This document shows positions 32,273-40,315 of a stretch of 64,000 nucleotides of DNA, in pieces (within the stretch, counting starts at the first letter, position 1; each line of letters begins with the position of its first letter). The notes below the pieces were generated by a model that saw nothing but the letters and a program-made list of their open reading frames with translations, was not told where the DNA came from and did no database searches. Where the stretch lies: the NCBI GenBank assembly GCA_017627975.1, contig JAGAFT010000091.1:62001-126000 (forward strand), given 5' to 3'. A program made the position numbers and the translations under genes. The DNA comes from Oscillospiraceae bacterium. GTDB taxonomy: Bacteria; Bacillota_A; Clostridia; Oscillospirales; Oscillospiraceae.

Positions 32273-33235
32273 TCAGGCGCCCCAGGCGTCGGAACCCTTT
32301 TCGTCCGGAATCACCAGCTCCATGGCCCGAATGGCGCATTCAATCATGCTGTCGTCCGGCTCGTTGGTCGTGATCCGCTGCAGCCACTTTCCGGGAGCGG
32401 AGAGAATTGCCGAGAGCGTGTTATCGTGCAGACCGCACCAGCGGTTGATCTCATAGCTGATTCCGACAACCACCGGCAGAAGCAGCAGATGCACGCCCAC
32501 TCGCGCAAAAGGATTGGCCACGCGGACGGTGGCATTGACCAGAATGCTTACCAGCACCACCACCAGCAGAAAGCTTGTGCCGCATCGAGGGTGGAAACGG
32601 CTTTCCGGACGGACGTTTTCCACCGTAAGGGGTTTGCCGTGCTCATAGCAGAAAATGGTCTTATGTTCCGCACCGTGATAAGAAAAGAGGCGCTTGATGT
32701 CCTTCATATGAGCCACCAGCGACATATAAATCAGAAGGATTGCAACCTTTGTAAGGCCCTCGGCAAAGTTCCTCACAAGATAGCTTTGCGTCAGAGGCTT
32801 GATTGCCGCAACGATGAAGGTGGGAAGAAAGATAAACAGAAACACGCTCAGTGCAATGCCGAGGACCACGGCAACGTAAATGATGAGTTTCTCTGCCTTT
32901 TCTGCGGGGAAGTGTTCGCTGATCCATTTGTCAATCTTGTCCGGGTCCCCCTGTTCTTCCAGCGGAACAAGGCTTGCGGAGTACATCAGGGCCTGCATGC
33001 CCTTGACCATTGAGTCAATAAAGGTGACGCAGCCGCGTACCAGAGGCCAGCCGAAGAAGGGATACTTTTCTCGCAGCAGGTGCAGGTCCTCAACTTTTTC
33101 GGTGAGTCCATCCTCTGTCCGGCAGACAATCGCCTGCTTCCGCGGACCACGCATCAGAATACCCTCGATCAGGGCCTGACCGCCGATGGAGGTCTTAAAT
33201 CCGCAGCTTGTGACTTTTTCATGTTTTCCAGCCAT
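32273..33235 (-). CDS. DUF1385 (YqhQ-like) membrane protein
   Basis: The 320-residue protein has the DUF1385 opening (KTSIGGQALIEGILMRGP). Multiple membrane helices follow (VVLGIALSVFLFIFLPTFIVAA), with the conserved YHGAEHKTIFCYEHG and SRFHPRCGTSFLLVVVL. The His/Glu/Cys pattern suggests metal binding. A YqhQ family gene directly before prmC is a familiar Firmicute arrangement. I use ATG 33235 with TTGGAG upstream. Confidence 0.88.
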   Translation of the reverse strand: MAGKHEKVTSCGFKTSIGGQALIEGILMRGPRKQAIVCRTEDGLTEKVEDLHLLREKYPFFGWPLVRGCVTFIDSMVKGMQALMYSASLVPLEEQGDPDKIDKWISEHFPAEKAEKLIIYVAVVLGIALSVFLFIFLPTFIVAAIKPLTQSYLVRNFAEGLTKVAILLIYMSLVAHMKDIKRLFSYHGAEHKTIFCYEHGKPLTVENVRPESRFHPRCGTSFLLVVVLVSILVNATVRVANPFARVGVHLLLLPVVVGISYEINRWCGLHDNTLSAILSAPGKWLQRITTNEPDDSMIECAIRAMELVIPDEKGSDAWGA

Positions 33236-33322
33236 AGTGTTCTCCAAAGTGAAGGAATTTACGAGTTGAGTCTCGCGGTTTGCGATACCGGATGCGATCC
33301 GGCATCATCTGTTAACCTGTGT

Positions 33323-33342
33323 TTCAGCCCGTGCGGGCTGAA
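33323..33342 (-). terminator. Short hairpin after the histidine kinase gene
   Basis: A perfect 8-bp stem (TTCAGCCC, 33323-33330, with GGGCTGAA, 33335-33342) has a GTGC loop and lies just after the kinase stop. There is no U-tract, so it may only be a partial terminator or stability element. Confidence 0.4.
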
Positions 33343-33345
33343 GTA

Positions 33346-34341
33346 TCAGGGCCTGGTGCTGATGGGGAGAGATAGGATGACCATGCATCCGCCGCCGTCG
33401 GCGTTGCGGATGTCCATCTTTCCCTTGTGGCGGGTGATGATCTCGTCGCAGACTGCCAGACCAATGCCGGTACCGCGGTTCTTCGAGCTGCCCTTGTAGA
33501 ACTTCTCCTTGACATGTGGAAGCTCCGCCTCGGGAATCCCGTTTCCGTAATCCCGGAAACAGATCTTCACATAGCCTCCGTCGCGTTCCAGACTGACATC
33601 AATGATCTTGCCGTCTCCGCCGTGGATCATCGCATTGTCCAGCAGATTTAGAAACACCTGCTTCAGACGCTCGGAATCGCCGGGGATCATGGGAATATCT
33701 TCATCCGGCGATTTGTAGTTGACATCCATCCCGGCCTGCTTCATGAGCTTGCCATAAGTGAACAGCGCATCTTCCAGCTCTTCGGCAATGTCGATCATTC
33801 CGATCCGAAGATTGAAGCGTCCGTCCTGAATCCGGGTGAACTCCAGCAGTTCCGTCACCATCCCGGTCAGGCGTTCCGCCTCCTTGGAAATGATGTTGAT
33901 GCCGCGCAGGGAATCGCCCTGCACCGCAGGGTCAAATTTGATGGTCTCACTCCAACCCGTGATGGCCGTCAGCGGTGTGCGCAGTTCATGAGAGACCTGG
34001 GAAATAAAGTCCGTCCGGGCCTTTTCCGCCTGGGCGACCTTCTCTGACATGTCATTGATGGCGTCGGTCAGCTGACCGATTTCGTTGTCACTGCGGTCTT
34101 CCAGCTTGCTGCCGTAACTCCCGGAGGCGATTTCGGCCGCAAACTCCGTCAGCCGGTCAATGGGCTCCGAGACATTCTTCCAGAACCAGAAGAGCAGATA
34201 GATCATGTAAAAACAGATCAGCACGAGGACACAGACAGCCAGAATCATGTAATCGCGTGTGACCGCCCAAATGCTCAGCAGCATGAGGATCAGCGCGGCG
34301 ATGACCGAAACTGTCAGCTGTGTCCGAAGATTCTTAAACAT
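33346..34341 (-). CDS. Sensor histidine kinase with almost no extracellular domain
   Basis: The 331-residue kinase has two adjacent membrane helices (about 8-27 and 32-53) with only a few residues between them. A HAMP domain (about 55-105) follows. The HisKA phosphoacceptor is in VSHELRTPLTAITGW, and the HATPase block has NLLDNAMIHGG (N box), DYGNGIPE (G1) and GTGIGLAVCDEI (G2). With the OmpR-type regulator upstream it forms a two-component pair. The near absence of a periplasmic loop points to a cue in the membrane or cytoplasm. Confidence 0.93.
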   Translation of the reverse strand: MFKNLRTQLTVSVIAALILMLLSIWAVTRDYMILAVCVLVLICFYMIYLLFWFWKNVSEPIDRLTEFAAEIASGSYGSKLEDRSDNEIGQLTDAINDMSEKVAQAEKARTDFISQVSHELRTPLTAITGWSETIKFDPAVQGDSLRGINIISKEAERLTGMVTELLEFTRIQDGRFNLRIGMIDIAEELEDALFTYGKLMKQAGMDVNYKSPDEDIPMIPGDSERLKQVFLNLLDNAMIHGGDGKIIDVSLERDGGYVKICFRDYGNGIPEAELPHVKEKFYKGSSKNRGTGIGLAVCDEIITRHKGKMDIRNADGGGCMVILSLPISTRP

Positions 34342-34415
34342 AAACGTGTACTTCCTGAAACGATAGTTCTTACCGGTCCGTTAAAGCGCAATCAGCCCGG
34401 ACAGTGTGCCGCGGA

Positions 34416-35105
34416 TCAGTAGCCCCACTTATAACCGTAGCCCCAGACCGTGGTGATGTATTCCGGCTCGGTAGGGTCGGATTCAATCTTTATGCGCAGA
34501 CGGCGGATGTTCACGTCGACGGTCTTGAGCTCGCCGCTGAAATCCGAGCCCCAGACTGCGCTGAGAATGTCTTCGCGGCTCATGGCCTTGCCGGGGTTTT
34601 CCATAAACAGCTTCATCAGCTGATACTCGATCTGGGTGAGCTTGAGACGCTGGCCGTCCTTCTCAAGAGTGCGGTTGCGCGGATTAAGCACGAAAGGACC
34701 GCTGACCAGCTCGACGTTGGCCGAATCCTCTTCATCGGCGCCGAGACGGCGAACCAGAGCGTCCACACGTGCGGTGAGCTCCGCCGGAGAGAAGGGCTTT
34801 GTTACATAATCGTCCGCGCCGGTCATGAGCCCCGTGACCTTGTCGATCTCCTGACTCTTGGCAGTGAGCATAATAATGCCCATTTTGGACCCGGAGGCGC
34901 GAATTCTGCGACATACCTCAAAACCGTCTATATCTGGCAGCATAACGTCGAGCAGGGCAAGGCAGATGTCCGGATTGGCCTTGACCTTTTCGAGCGCCTC
35001 TGTTCCGGTGGCGGCTTCAATCGGCTCGTATCCGCTGCGGCGAAGGTTGATCACGACAAAACTGCGGATATTGCTTTCGTCTTCCATGACCAGTATTTTC
35101 TTCAT
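34416..35105 (-). CDS. OmpR/PhoB-family response regulator
   Basis: The 229-residue regulator has a receiver domain whose phospho-acceptor is D53 in LALLDVMLPDID, with the usual MEDE acidic pocket and the TKPF lysine. The winged-helix DNA-binding domain (about 130-229) ends DVNIRRLRIKIESDPTEPEY followed by TVWGYGYKW, the classic OmpR C-terminus. It is transcribed with the kinase 74 bases downstream. The GGAGGG upstream of the ATG is strong. Confidence 0.95.
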   Translation of the reverse strand: MKKILVMEDESNIRSFVVINLRRSGYEPIEAATGTEALEKVKANPDICLALLDVMLPDIDGFEVCRRIRASGSKMGIIMLTAKSQEIDKVTGLMTGADDYVTKPFSPAELTARVDALVRRLGADEEDSANVELVSGPFVLNPRNRTLEKDGQRLKLTQIEYQLMKLFMENPGKAMSREDILSAVWGSDFSGELKTVDVNIRRLRIKIESDPTEPEYITTVWGYGYKWGY

Positions 35106-35158
35106 CTTGTTATCCCTCCTGATCTCCCGAAAGAGACATGGTTACAAACTGACAAGTA

Positions 35159-35167
35159 ATTATAACA
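35159..35167 (-). promoter_or_regulatory. Extended -10 promoter of the two-component operon
   Basis: On the minus strand the sequence TGTTATAAT gives an extended -10 (TG-n-TATAAT). No good -35 is present, which fits the extended -10 class. Confidence 0.55.
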
Positions 35168-35234
35168 TAGTTCAATCAAAAATGGTAGTCAAAGTTTCAG
35201 AAAAAAGAAAAACGGATGAAAAAACTTTGCATGC

Positions 35235-35263
35235 TTGCATCGGATGAGGAAAACTGTTAGAAT
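35235..35263 (+). promoter_or_regulatory. Promoter of the GTPase-NYN gene, predicted leaderless
   Basis: The -35 box TTGCAT (35235-35240), 17 bases, and an extended -10 box TG-T-TAGAAT (boxes end at 35263) leave only seven bases before ATG 35271. No Shine-Dalgarno is found at a usable distance. The mRNA would start at or next to the AUG. Confidence 0.6.
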
Positions 35264-35270
35264 TCGTCCC

Positions 35271-37901
35271 ATGGATAAGAAAAAGAGAATTGCCCTGAGC
35301 ATCACGGCGCACGTCGACGCGGGAAAGACCACGCTGGCCGAAGCCATGCTCTTCGAGGCGGGACAACTGAAAAAACGGGGAAGAGTGGATCACCGCGATT
35401 CCGTGCTGGACTATGAGGATTTTGAGAGAAACCGGGGAATCACGGCGTTTTCAAAGCAGGCGGTCTTCTCCTACGGTTTGACGGAATTCAGTCTGATCGA
35501 CACGCCGGGACATGCGGATCTTTTTGCTGAGACCAGACGGGGCCTGCGTGTGCCGGATGCGGCGATCCTCGTGATCAGCGGCAGTGAGGGAATCCAGGCC
35601 GATACCGGTGTGATCTGGGAGCTTCTGCGGACACGGGAGATTCCCACCTGGATCTTTGTGTCCAAAATGGATCTTGCCTGCGGCAGCCGGGAAGCGCTTT
35701 TTTCGGAACTGAAGGAAAGACTTTCAGACGCCGTTGTCGACTTCTCAGCTCCCGTCGAAACGATCTTTGAAAAAGCAGCTGAACTGGATGAAGCCTGCCT
35801 TGACGTTTATCTGGAACATGGTGCAATCCCGGATGACGTCCTCGCCGGTGCGATCATGGCCGGAAGGGTTTTTCCGTGCTTTTTCGGCTCGGGCCTGCAG
35901 CTGACCGGCGTGAAGGAATTTCTTGACGGACTGGACCGCTGGACGCTTGCGCGCTCATGGCCGGACCGCTTTTCCGCTTTATGCTATAAGATCAGCCGGG
36001 ACGCCCGGGGCCAGCGGCTGACACAAGTCAAGATTACCGGCGGCAGTCTGTCCGTACGGGATCCGCTGCAGTATCGGACCGCGGACGGTGCCCTCAGGGA
36101 AGAAAAGGTCACCGGAATCCGGATCTACTCCGGGGCACGGTATGAGACGGTCGAGCGGGCGGAAGCAGGGCAGGTCTGCAGCCTGCTCGGCCTTACCGGA
36201 ACCGCGGCCGGCTGTGTTCTGGGCGAAGAGAACGAAGTACAGCAGGAGAGCGTGGAATCCGTTCGGAGATATATCCTGCGCTTTGAAACCAGGCAGGACC
36301 CGGTAATCCTGCTGGAACAGCTCAGACAATTGAGCGAGGAGCTGCCGGAGCTCTCGCCGCGAGCCGGCCGGGACGGAATCAGTGTCTGCCTCTCGGGCAG
36401 GATGCAGGGAGAAATGCTGAAAGCTCTGCTTCTGGAGCGTTTTGGACTTCGTGCCAGTCCGGAGGAAGGACAGCTTATTTATAAGGAGACTGTCACAAAA
36501 AAGGTGGAGGGAGTCGGCCATTTTGAACCGCTCCGCCATTACGCCGAGGTTCATCTGGTTCTGGAACCCCTTCCGCCGGGCAGCGGAAACGTACTGGAGT
36601 CCGGCTGCCCCGAAGATACCCTGAATCGAAACTGGCAGAATCTGATTCTGGACGCCCTCTGTCATGAGACGCTTCCGGGCGTTCTGGCCGGGGCAGAACT
36701 GACGGATACACGCATCTGTCTGGTCAGCGGCAGGGCGCATCCAAAGCACACCGAGGGCGGTGATTTCAGGGAAGCGGCCCGAAGGGCACTGCGACACGGG
36801 CTGATGCAGGCCGAATGCCGCCTGCTGGAGCCGGTCTACCATTTTGAAGTAAAACTTCCAAGCGAGCAGCTGGGCCGTGCCATCGGAGATTTCCGCGCCA
36901 TGCATGCACAACTGGACAGTCCCCGACAGGAAGAGCGCTTCAGCACCTTGAGCGGGGAAGTGTTTGTCAGCGAATTCGGCGATTATCCGGAGACGCTTCT
37001 TTCCTACACCCACGGATTCGGAAAGGTAACCGTGCACCCGGCGGGATACCGCCCCTGCCACAATGAGGCGGAGGTTTTGGAACAGATCGGCTACCTGGCA
37101 GAACGGGATACGGAGTGGCCTGCGGACTCCGTCTTCTGCGCACATGGCGGGGGCTACGTGGTCCCGTGGCAGGAAGTGACACAGTACATGCACCTTCCCT
37201 CCTTCCTGGAAGAACGGAGCCGCCGTGCCCAGAGCGAGGCTGCGCTGCACCGGCTGCAGCGGATCGACGATCGGGAACTGGAAGCCATCATGCTCAAAGA
37301 GTTCGGCCCGATCCGCCGCCCCTCTGTCGGATCCGCTCTGAACGAAGAGAAGAGCCGCGATGGAAAGAGGAAAGCACCCGAAGAGCAGGCGGAAGGAAAG
37401 ACGACCGTTATTCTGGACGGGTATAACTTCATTTTTGCCGAACCGGAACTGAAAGTACTTGCTTCGGATCATCTGGGCGCTGCCAGAGAACGCCTGATGG
37501 ACCGTCTATCCAACTACAGCGGGTTTACCGGGAGAGAAGTGATTCTGGTGTTTGACGGTTTCCGAACCGCCGGAAATCCCGGTTCGCGCAGCGCGCATGC
37601 CAACATCCGCGTAGCGTTTACACCCGAAGGAGAGAGCGCCGACGCGTATATCGAACGGCTGGCCTCCGAAATCGGGAAAAACGACCGGGTTTCGGTGGTG
37701 ACCGGGGACACTATGATCCGCATCTCGGCAATGCGCTCCGGTGTGCTGCGCATTTCTCCGAATGAATTCAGGCTGGAGCTGGAAGAAGCGGAAAAACATC
37801 TGCAGGAAATTCTGATGAAGAGCAATTTCCTGGCTCATCAGACCAGCGGCGACGAGGCCGGGACGGTAAAACAGGAAAAGAAAGAGAAAACGAAACCATG
37901 A
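35271..37901 (+). CDS. TetM/EF-G-like translational GTPase fused to a Rae1/YacP-type NYN endoribonuclease
   Basis: The 876-residue chain begins with a translation-factor GTPase: P-loop AHVDAGKTT (13-21), switch RGIT, DTPGHADLFAE, and S131-K-M-D134 as an unusual G4 (normally NKxD). Domains II-V follow the TetM pattern (ELTDTRICLVSG; LEPVYHFEVKLPSEQLGRAI). The domain IV tip is HPKHTEGGDF (490-499), unlike TetM's YSPVSTPADF. A charged linker (about 670-708) leads to a NYN nuclease (710-850) with acids D716 (ILDGYN), D762 (VFDGF), E788/D791 (ESADAYIE) and D813 (VTGD), the Rae1/YacP pattern. Its stop overlaps pepT (ATGA). Probable ribosome-bound mRNA cleavage factor; this is inference. Confidence 0.85.
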   Translation: MDKKKRIALSITAHVDAGKTTLAEAMLFEAGQLKKRGRVDHRDSVLDYEDFERNRGITAFSKQAVFSYGLTEFSLIDTPGHADLFAETRRGLRVPDAAILVISGSEGIQADTGVIWELLRTREIPTWIFVSKMDLACGSREALFSELKERLSDAVVDFSAPVETIFEKAAELDEACLDVYLEHGAIPDDVLAGAIMAGRVFPCFFGSGLQLTGVKEFLDGLDRWTLARSWPDRFSALCYKISRDARGQRLTQVKITGGSLSVRDPLQYRTADGALREEKVTGIRIYSGARYETVERAEAGQVCSLLGLTGTAAGCVLGEENEVQQESVESVRRYILRFETRQDPVILLEQLRQLSEELPELSPRAGRDGISVCLSGRMQGEMLKALLLERFGLRASPEEGQLIYKETVTKKVEGVGHFEPLRHYAEVHLVLEPLPPGSGNVLESGCPEDTLNRNWQNLILDALCHETLPGVLAGAELTDTRICLVSGRAHPKHTEGGDFREAARRALRHGLMQAECRLLEPVYHFEVKLPSEQLGRAIGDFRAMHAQLDSPRQEERFSTLSGEVFVSEFGDYPETLLSYTHGFGKVTVHPAGYRPCHNEAEVLEQIGYLAERDTEWPADSVFCAHGGGYVVPWQEVTQYMHLPSFLEERSRRAQSEAALHRLQRIDDRELEAIMLKEFGPIRRPSVGSALNEEKSRDGKRKAPEEQAEGKTTVILDGYNFIFAEPELKVLASDHLGAARERLMDRLSNYSGFTGREVILVFDGFRTAGNPGSRSAHANIRVAFTPEGESADAYIERLASEIGKNDRVSVVTGDTMIRISAMRSGVLRISPNEFRLELEEAEKHLQEILMKSNFLAHQTSGDEAGTVKQEKKEKTKP

Positions 37902-39112
37902 GAGCATATGAAAGACTGCTGAAATACGTAAGCATCCACACATCGAGCAAAGAAGGGGAGAAGACGACCCCTTCCACAGAGCGCCAGAAAGACCTGAGCA
38001 GGATTCTGGCAGATGAGATGATCGCCATGGGCCTGCAGGAAGTCTATGTGGATGAAAATGCCTATACCTATGGTGTTTTGCCCGCTGCTGAGGGAATGGA
38101 GGATAAGCCCTGCATCGGGCTGATCGCCCATCTGGATACCATCCCGGATGAGGACTTTCCGGGCTTTGGGGTCAAGCCGCAGCTTGTTGCGAACTATGAC
38201 GGAGGTGCGCTGGCGCTTGGTGAAAGCGGGCGGGTCCTGTCTCCGGATCAGTTTCCGGATCTGAAAACGCTTTGCGGCCATACTCTGATCACAACCGACG
38301 GAACGACGGTCCTCGGCGCAGACGACAAGGCGGGTATTGCCGAAATCCTGACGGCCTGTGAGATCCTGAAGAAGGAAAACCTGTCCCACGGGAGAGTGGC
38401 GCTGTGCTTCCCGCCGGACGAAGAAATCGGGCACGGTGCTGCCCTGATGCAGTTGGAGCGCCTCGGCGCAGCGTTTGCCTTTACGGTGGACGGGGGAGAT
38501 CCGGCGGAAGTGAATTTCGAGACGTTCAACGCGGCGTCTGCCGATGTCGTGCTGCACGGGGTGAATGTGCATCCCGGCGAAGCAAAGGGAAAAATGCGCA
38601 ATGCAGCCCATCTGGCAATGGAGTTTGACGCGCTTCTGCCGGCCGCCGAGCGCCCGGAACGGACGGAGGGACATGAGGGCTTTTTCCACCTGACTTCCAT
38701 GAAAGGCGATGTGGAAAAGGCGGAACTCCATTATATTCTGCGGGATCACGACGCCGCGCATTTCAACGTGCGAAAGACGATGCTGGCGCAGGCGGCAAAA
38801 TACATGTGCGAACGCTATGGGGAGGGAGCGGCAGAGCTTACGATCCGCGACCAGTACAGAAACATGGAAGAGGTGTTATGCCGGCACCGTGACATCATTG
38901 CACGCACGGACGAAGCCATCCGGAAAGCAGGACTGGAGCCGAAGCACGTTCCGATCCGCGGAGGCACCGATGGAGCGCAGTTATCTTTCCGCGGCCTGCC
39001 CTGTCCGAACCTCGGCACAGGCGGAGCGGGCTTCCACGGACCTTTTGAGCATATCTCCGCAGAGAACATGGACAAGGTCGTGGAGATCCTGATCCATCTT
39101 CTCACCGCGTAA
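37898..39112 (+). CDS. pepT: Peptidase T (tripeptide aminopeptidase)
   Basis: The 404-residue M20-family di-zinc aminopeptidase removes the N-terminal residue from tripeptides. Zinc ligand blocks are IAHLDTIPD, VLGADDKAGIAEI, FPPDEEIGHGA and the C-terminal GPFEHISAENM. The family's dimerisation stretch VNVHPGEAKGKMRNA is present. The start lies inside the stop of the GTPase-nuclease gene (ATGA), so translation is coupled. Pairing a tripeptidase with a putative ribosome-rescue factor is odd and may reflect clearing of short abortive peptides; that link is a guess. Confidence 0.95.
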   Translation: MRAYERLLKYVSIHTSSKEGEKTTPSTERQKDLSRILADEMIAMGLQEVYVDENAYTYGVLPAAEGMEDKPCIGLIAHLDTIPDEDFPGFGVKPQLVANYDGGALALGESGRVLSPDQFPDLKTLCGHTLITTDGTTVLGADDKAGIAEILTACEILKKENLSHGRVALCFPPDEEIGHGAALMQLERLGAAFAFTVDGGDPAEVNFETFNAASADVVLHGVNVHPGEAKGKMRNAAHLAMEFDALLPAAERPERTEGHEGFFHLTSMKGDVEKAELHYILRDHDAAHFNVRKTMLAQAAKYMCERYGEGAAELTIRDQYRNMEEVLCRHRDIIARTDEAIRKAGLEPKHVPIRGGTDGAQLSFRGLPCPNLGTGGAGFHGPFEHISAENMDKVVEILIHLLTA

Positions 39113-39177
39113 ACCCGTCAGATCGCCTGAAAATCCGATGCGGCAGACCGGAGCTGATTCCGGCGGTGAAACAGAAA

Positions 39178-39207
39178 GCAGGGTCGCTCCTTTGGGAGCG
39201 ACCCTGC
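39178..39207. terminator. Bidirectional terminator
   Basis: A perfect 13-bp stem (39178-39190 with 39195-39207) with a TTTG loop lies between the convergent pepT and FMN oxidase genes. Confidence 0.75.
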
Positions 39208-39234
39208 CGGTTTGAAGAGGGGGAAAGACGAAAA

Positions 39235-40254
39235 TCAGCCCTGCCAGATCTTATCGGAAGTGATGTCCTTCAGCGTGGCGGCACCGCACATGGTCATCGT
39301 GCTCTTGAGTTCGCCGATGATCTTATCCATATAAACCCGGTAGCCTTCTTCTCCGGCTCCGTAAATGGCCGTGAGAACCGGACGGCCGATCAGCACGCCG
39401 TCCGCACCGAGCGCCAAGGCACGGAAAATGTCCAAACCGGAACGGATCCCGCCGTCGACGAGAATGGTGATCTTACCCTTGACCTGGCGGACAATGGAGG
39501 GGAGAACCTCGGCCGTAGAGGGGACACCGCCCTGTACACGGCCGCCGTGGTTGGACACGACGATGGCCGCGGCCCCGGCGTCGACCGCCTTCTGGGCTCC
39601 GGCCGGGGTCATGATGCCCTTAATGACAAAGGGCATTTTGGCATAGGAGGTGATTTCCCTCATTTCCTCGACGGACTTGCTTCCCGCATTGGGATTCATC
39701 GCCTTCAAAAAGGGAAGACCGGCTCCGTCAACGTCCATGCCGGCGGCAAAGATGTGGTTCTCGTTGAGAATATCGAGCTTTTCAAAAACGGCTTCCTTGT
39801 TCCAGGGCTTGATGATCGGCATGCCGACACCGTCGACCTTGATCATGTCCTGCACGGAAGCTTTCATGATCTCCGGGTTAACCCCGTCGCCGGTCAGCGC
39901 CATCAGACCGTATTCATAAGCGGCCTTGATAAGAATGGAGTTGTAGACGATATCATTGTACTTCGGACCGTAGTGCAGGTCGATGGCCCCGAGGGGAGCC
40001 ATAAAGATCGGTGCGGCAAACTTCCGTCCAAACAGCTTAAAGGAGATATCCGGATCGGTATTCGGACAGAGCGTGTCCATGTTGACGCAGATTTCCTGCC
40101 ATTTGTCAAAGTTGCGGGCGGCAACATTGCCGGGTGCTTTGCTGCCGGGACCGGGCATGGAATTGGCGCAGGCACGGCCGTTGCACACGGGACAGGCTTT
40201 GCAGTACGGTCCGACACATTCACAGGCCGCGGCGAGAACTTCATTATAATTCAT
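39235..40254 (-). CDS. FMN-dependent alpha-hydroxy-acid oxidizing protein with a cysteine-rich N-terminus
   Basis: The 339-residue enzyme has a TIM-barrel FMN domain. It carries the catalytic SNHGGR (His and Arg), MAPLGAIDLHYGPKYN near the start, and LVDGGIRSGLDIFRALALGADGVLIGRP at the phosphate site. Family members oxidise L-lactate, glycolate or related acids. The first 30 residues hold six cysteines (C11, C13, C18, C21, C24, C29; motif CKACPVCNGRAC), which could bind an iron-sulfur cluster or zinc and are not part of classical lactate oxidases. The substrate is unknown. Confidence 0.87.
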   Translation of the reverse strand: MNYNEVLAAACECVGPYCKACPVCNGRACANSMPGPGSKAPGNVAARNFDKWQEICVNMDTLCPNTDPDISFKLFGRKFAAPIFMAPLGAIDLHYGPKYNDIVYNSILIKAAYEYGLMALTGDGVNPEIMKASVQDMIKVDGVGMPIIKPWNKEAVFEKLDILNENHIFAAGMDVDGAGLPFLKAMNPNAGSKSVEEMREITSYAKMPFVIKGIMTPAGAQKAVDAGAAAIVVSNHGGRVQGGVPSTAEVLPSIVRQVKGKITILVDGGIRSGLDIFRALALGADGVLIGRPVLTAIYGAGEEGYRVYMDKIIGELKSTMTMCGAATLKDITSDKIWQG

Positions 40255-40315
40255 TACAGATCACTCCAAACGTGTAATTTGACCGGGGACCGGACTTATT
40301 ATCAGGCATGGCGGA

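Noticed and set aside
35979..37472. 497-codon minus-strand frame inside the GTPase-nuclease gene
   Set aside because: No domain, no start signal; antisense shadow of a gene with intact motifs.
35271..37901. Reading the gene simply as a tetracycline resistance gene
   Set aside because: The TetM tip loop is not conserved, the G4 motif is altered and a nuclease domain is attached. Core-gene neighbours and matching codon use argue against a mobile resistance cassette.
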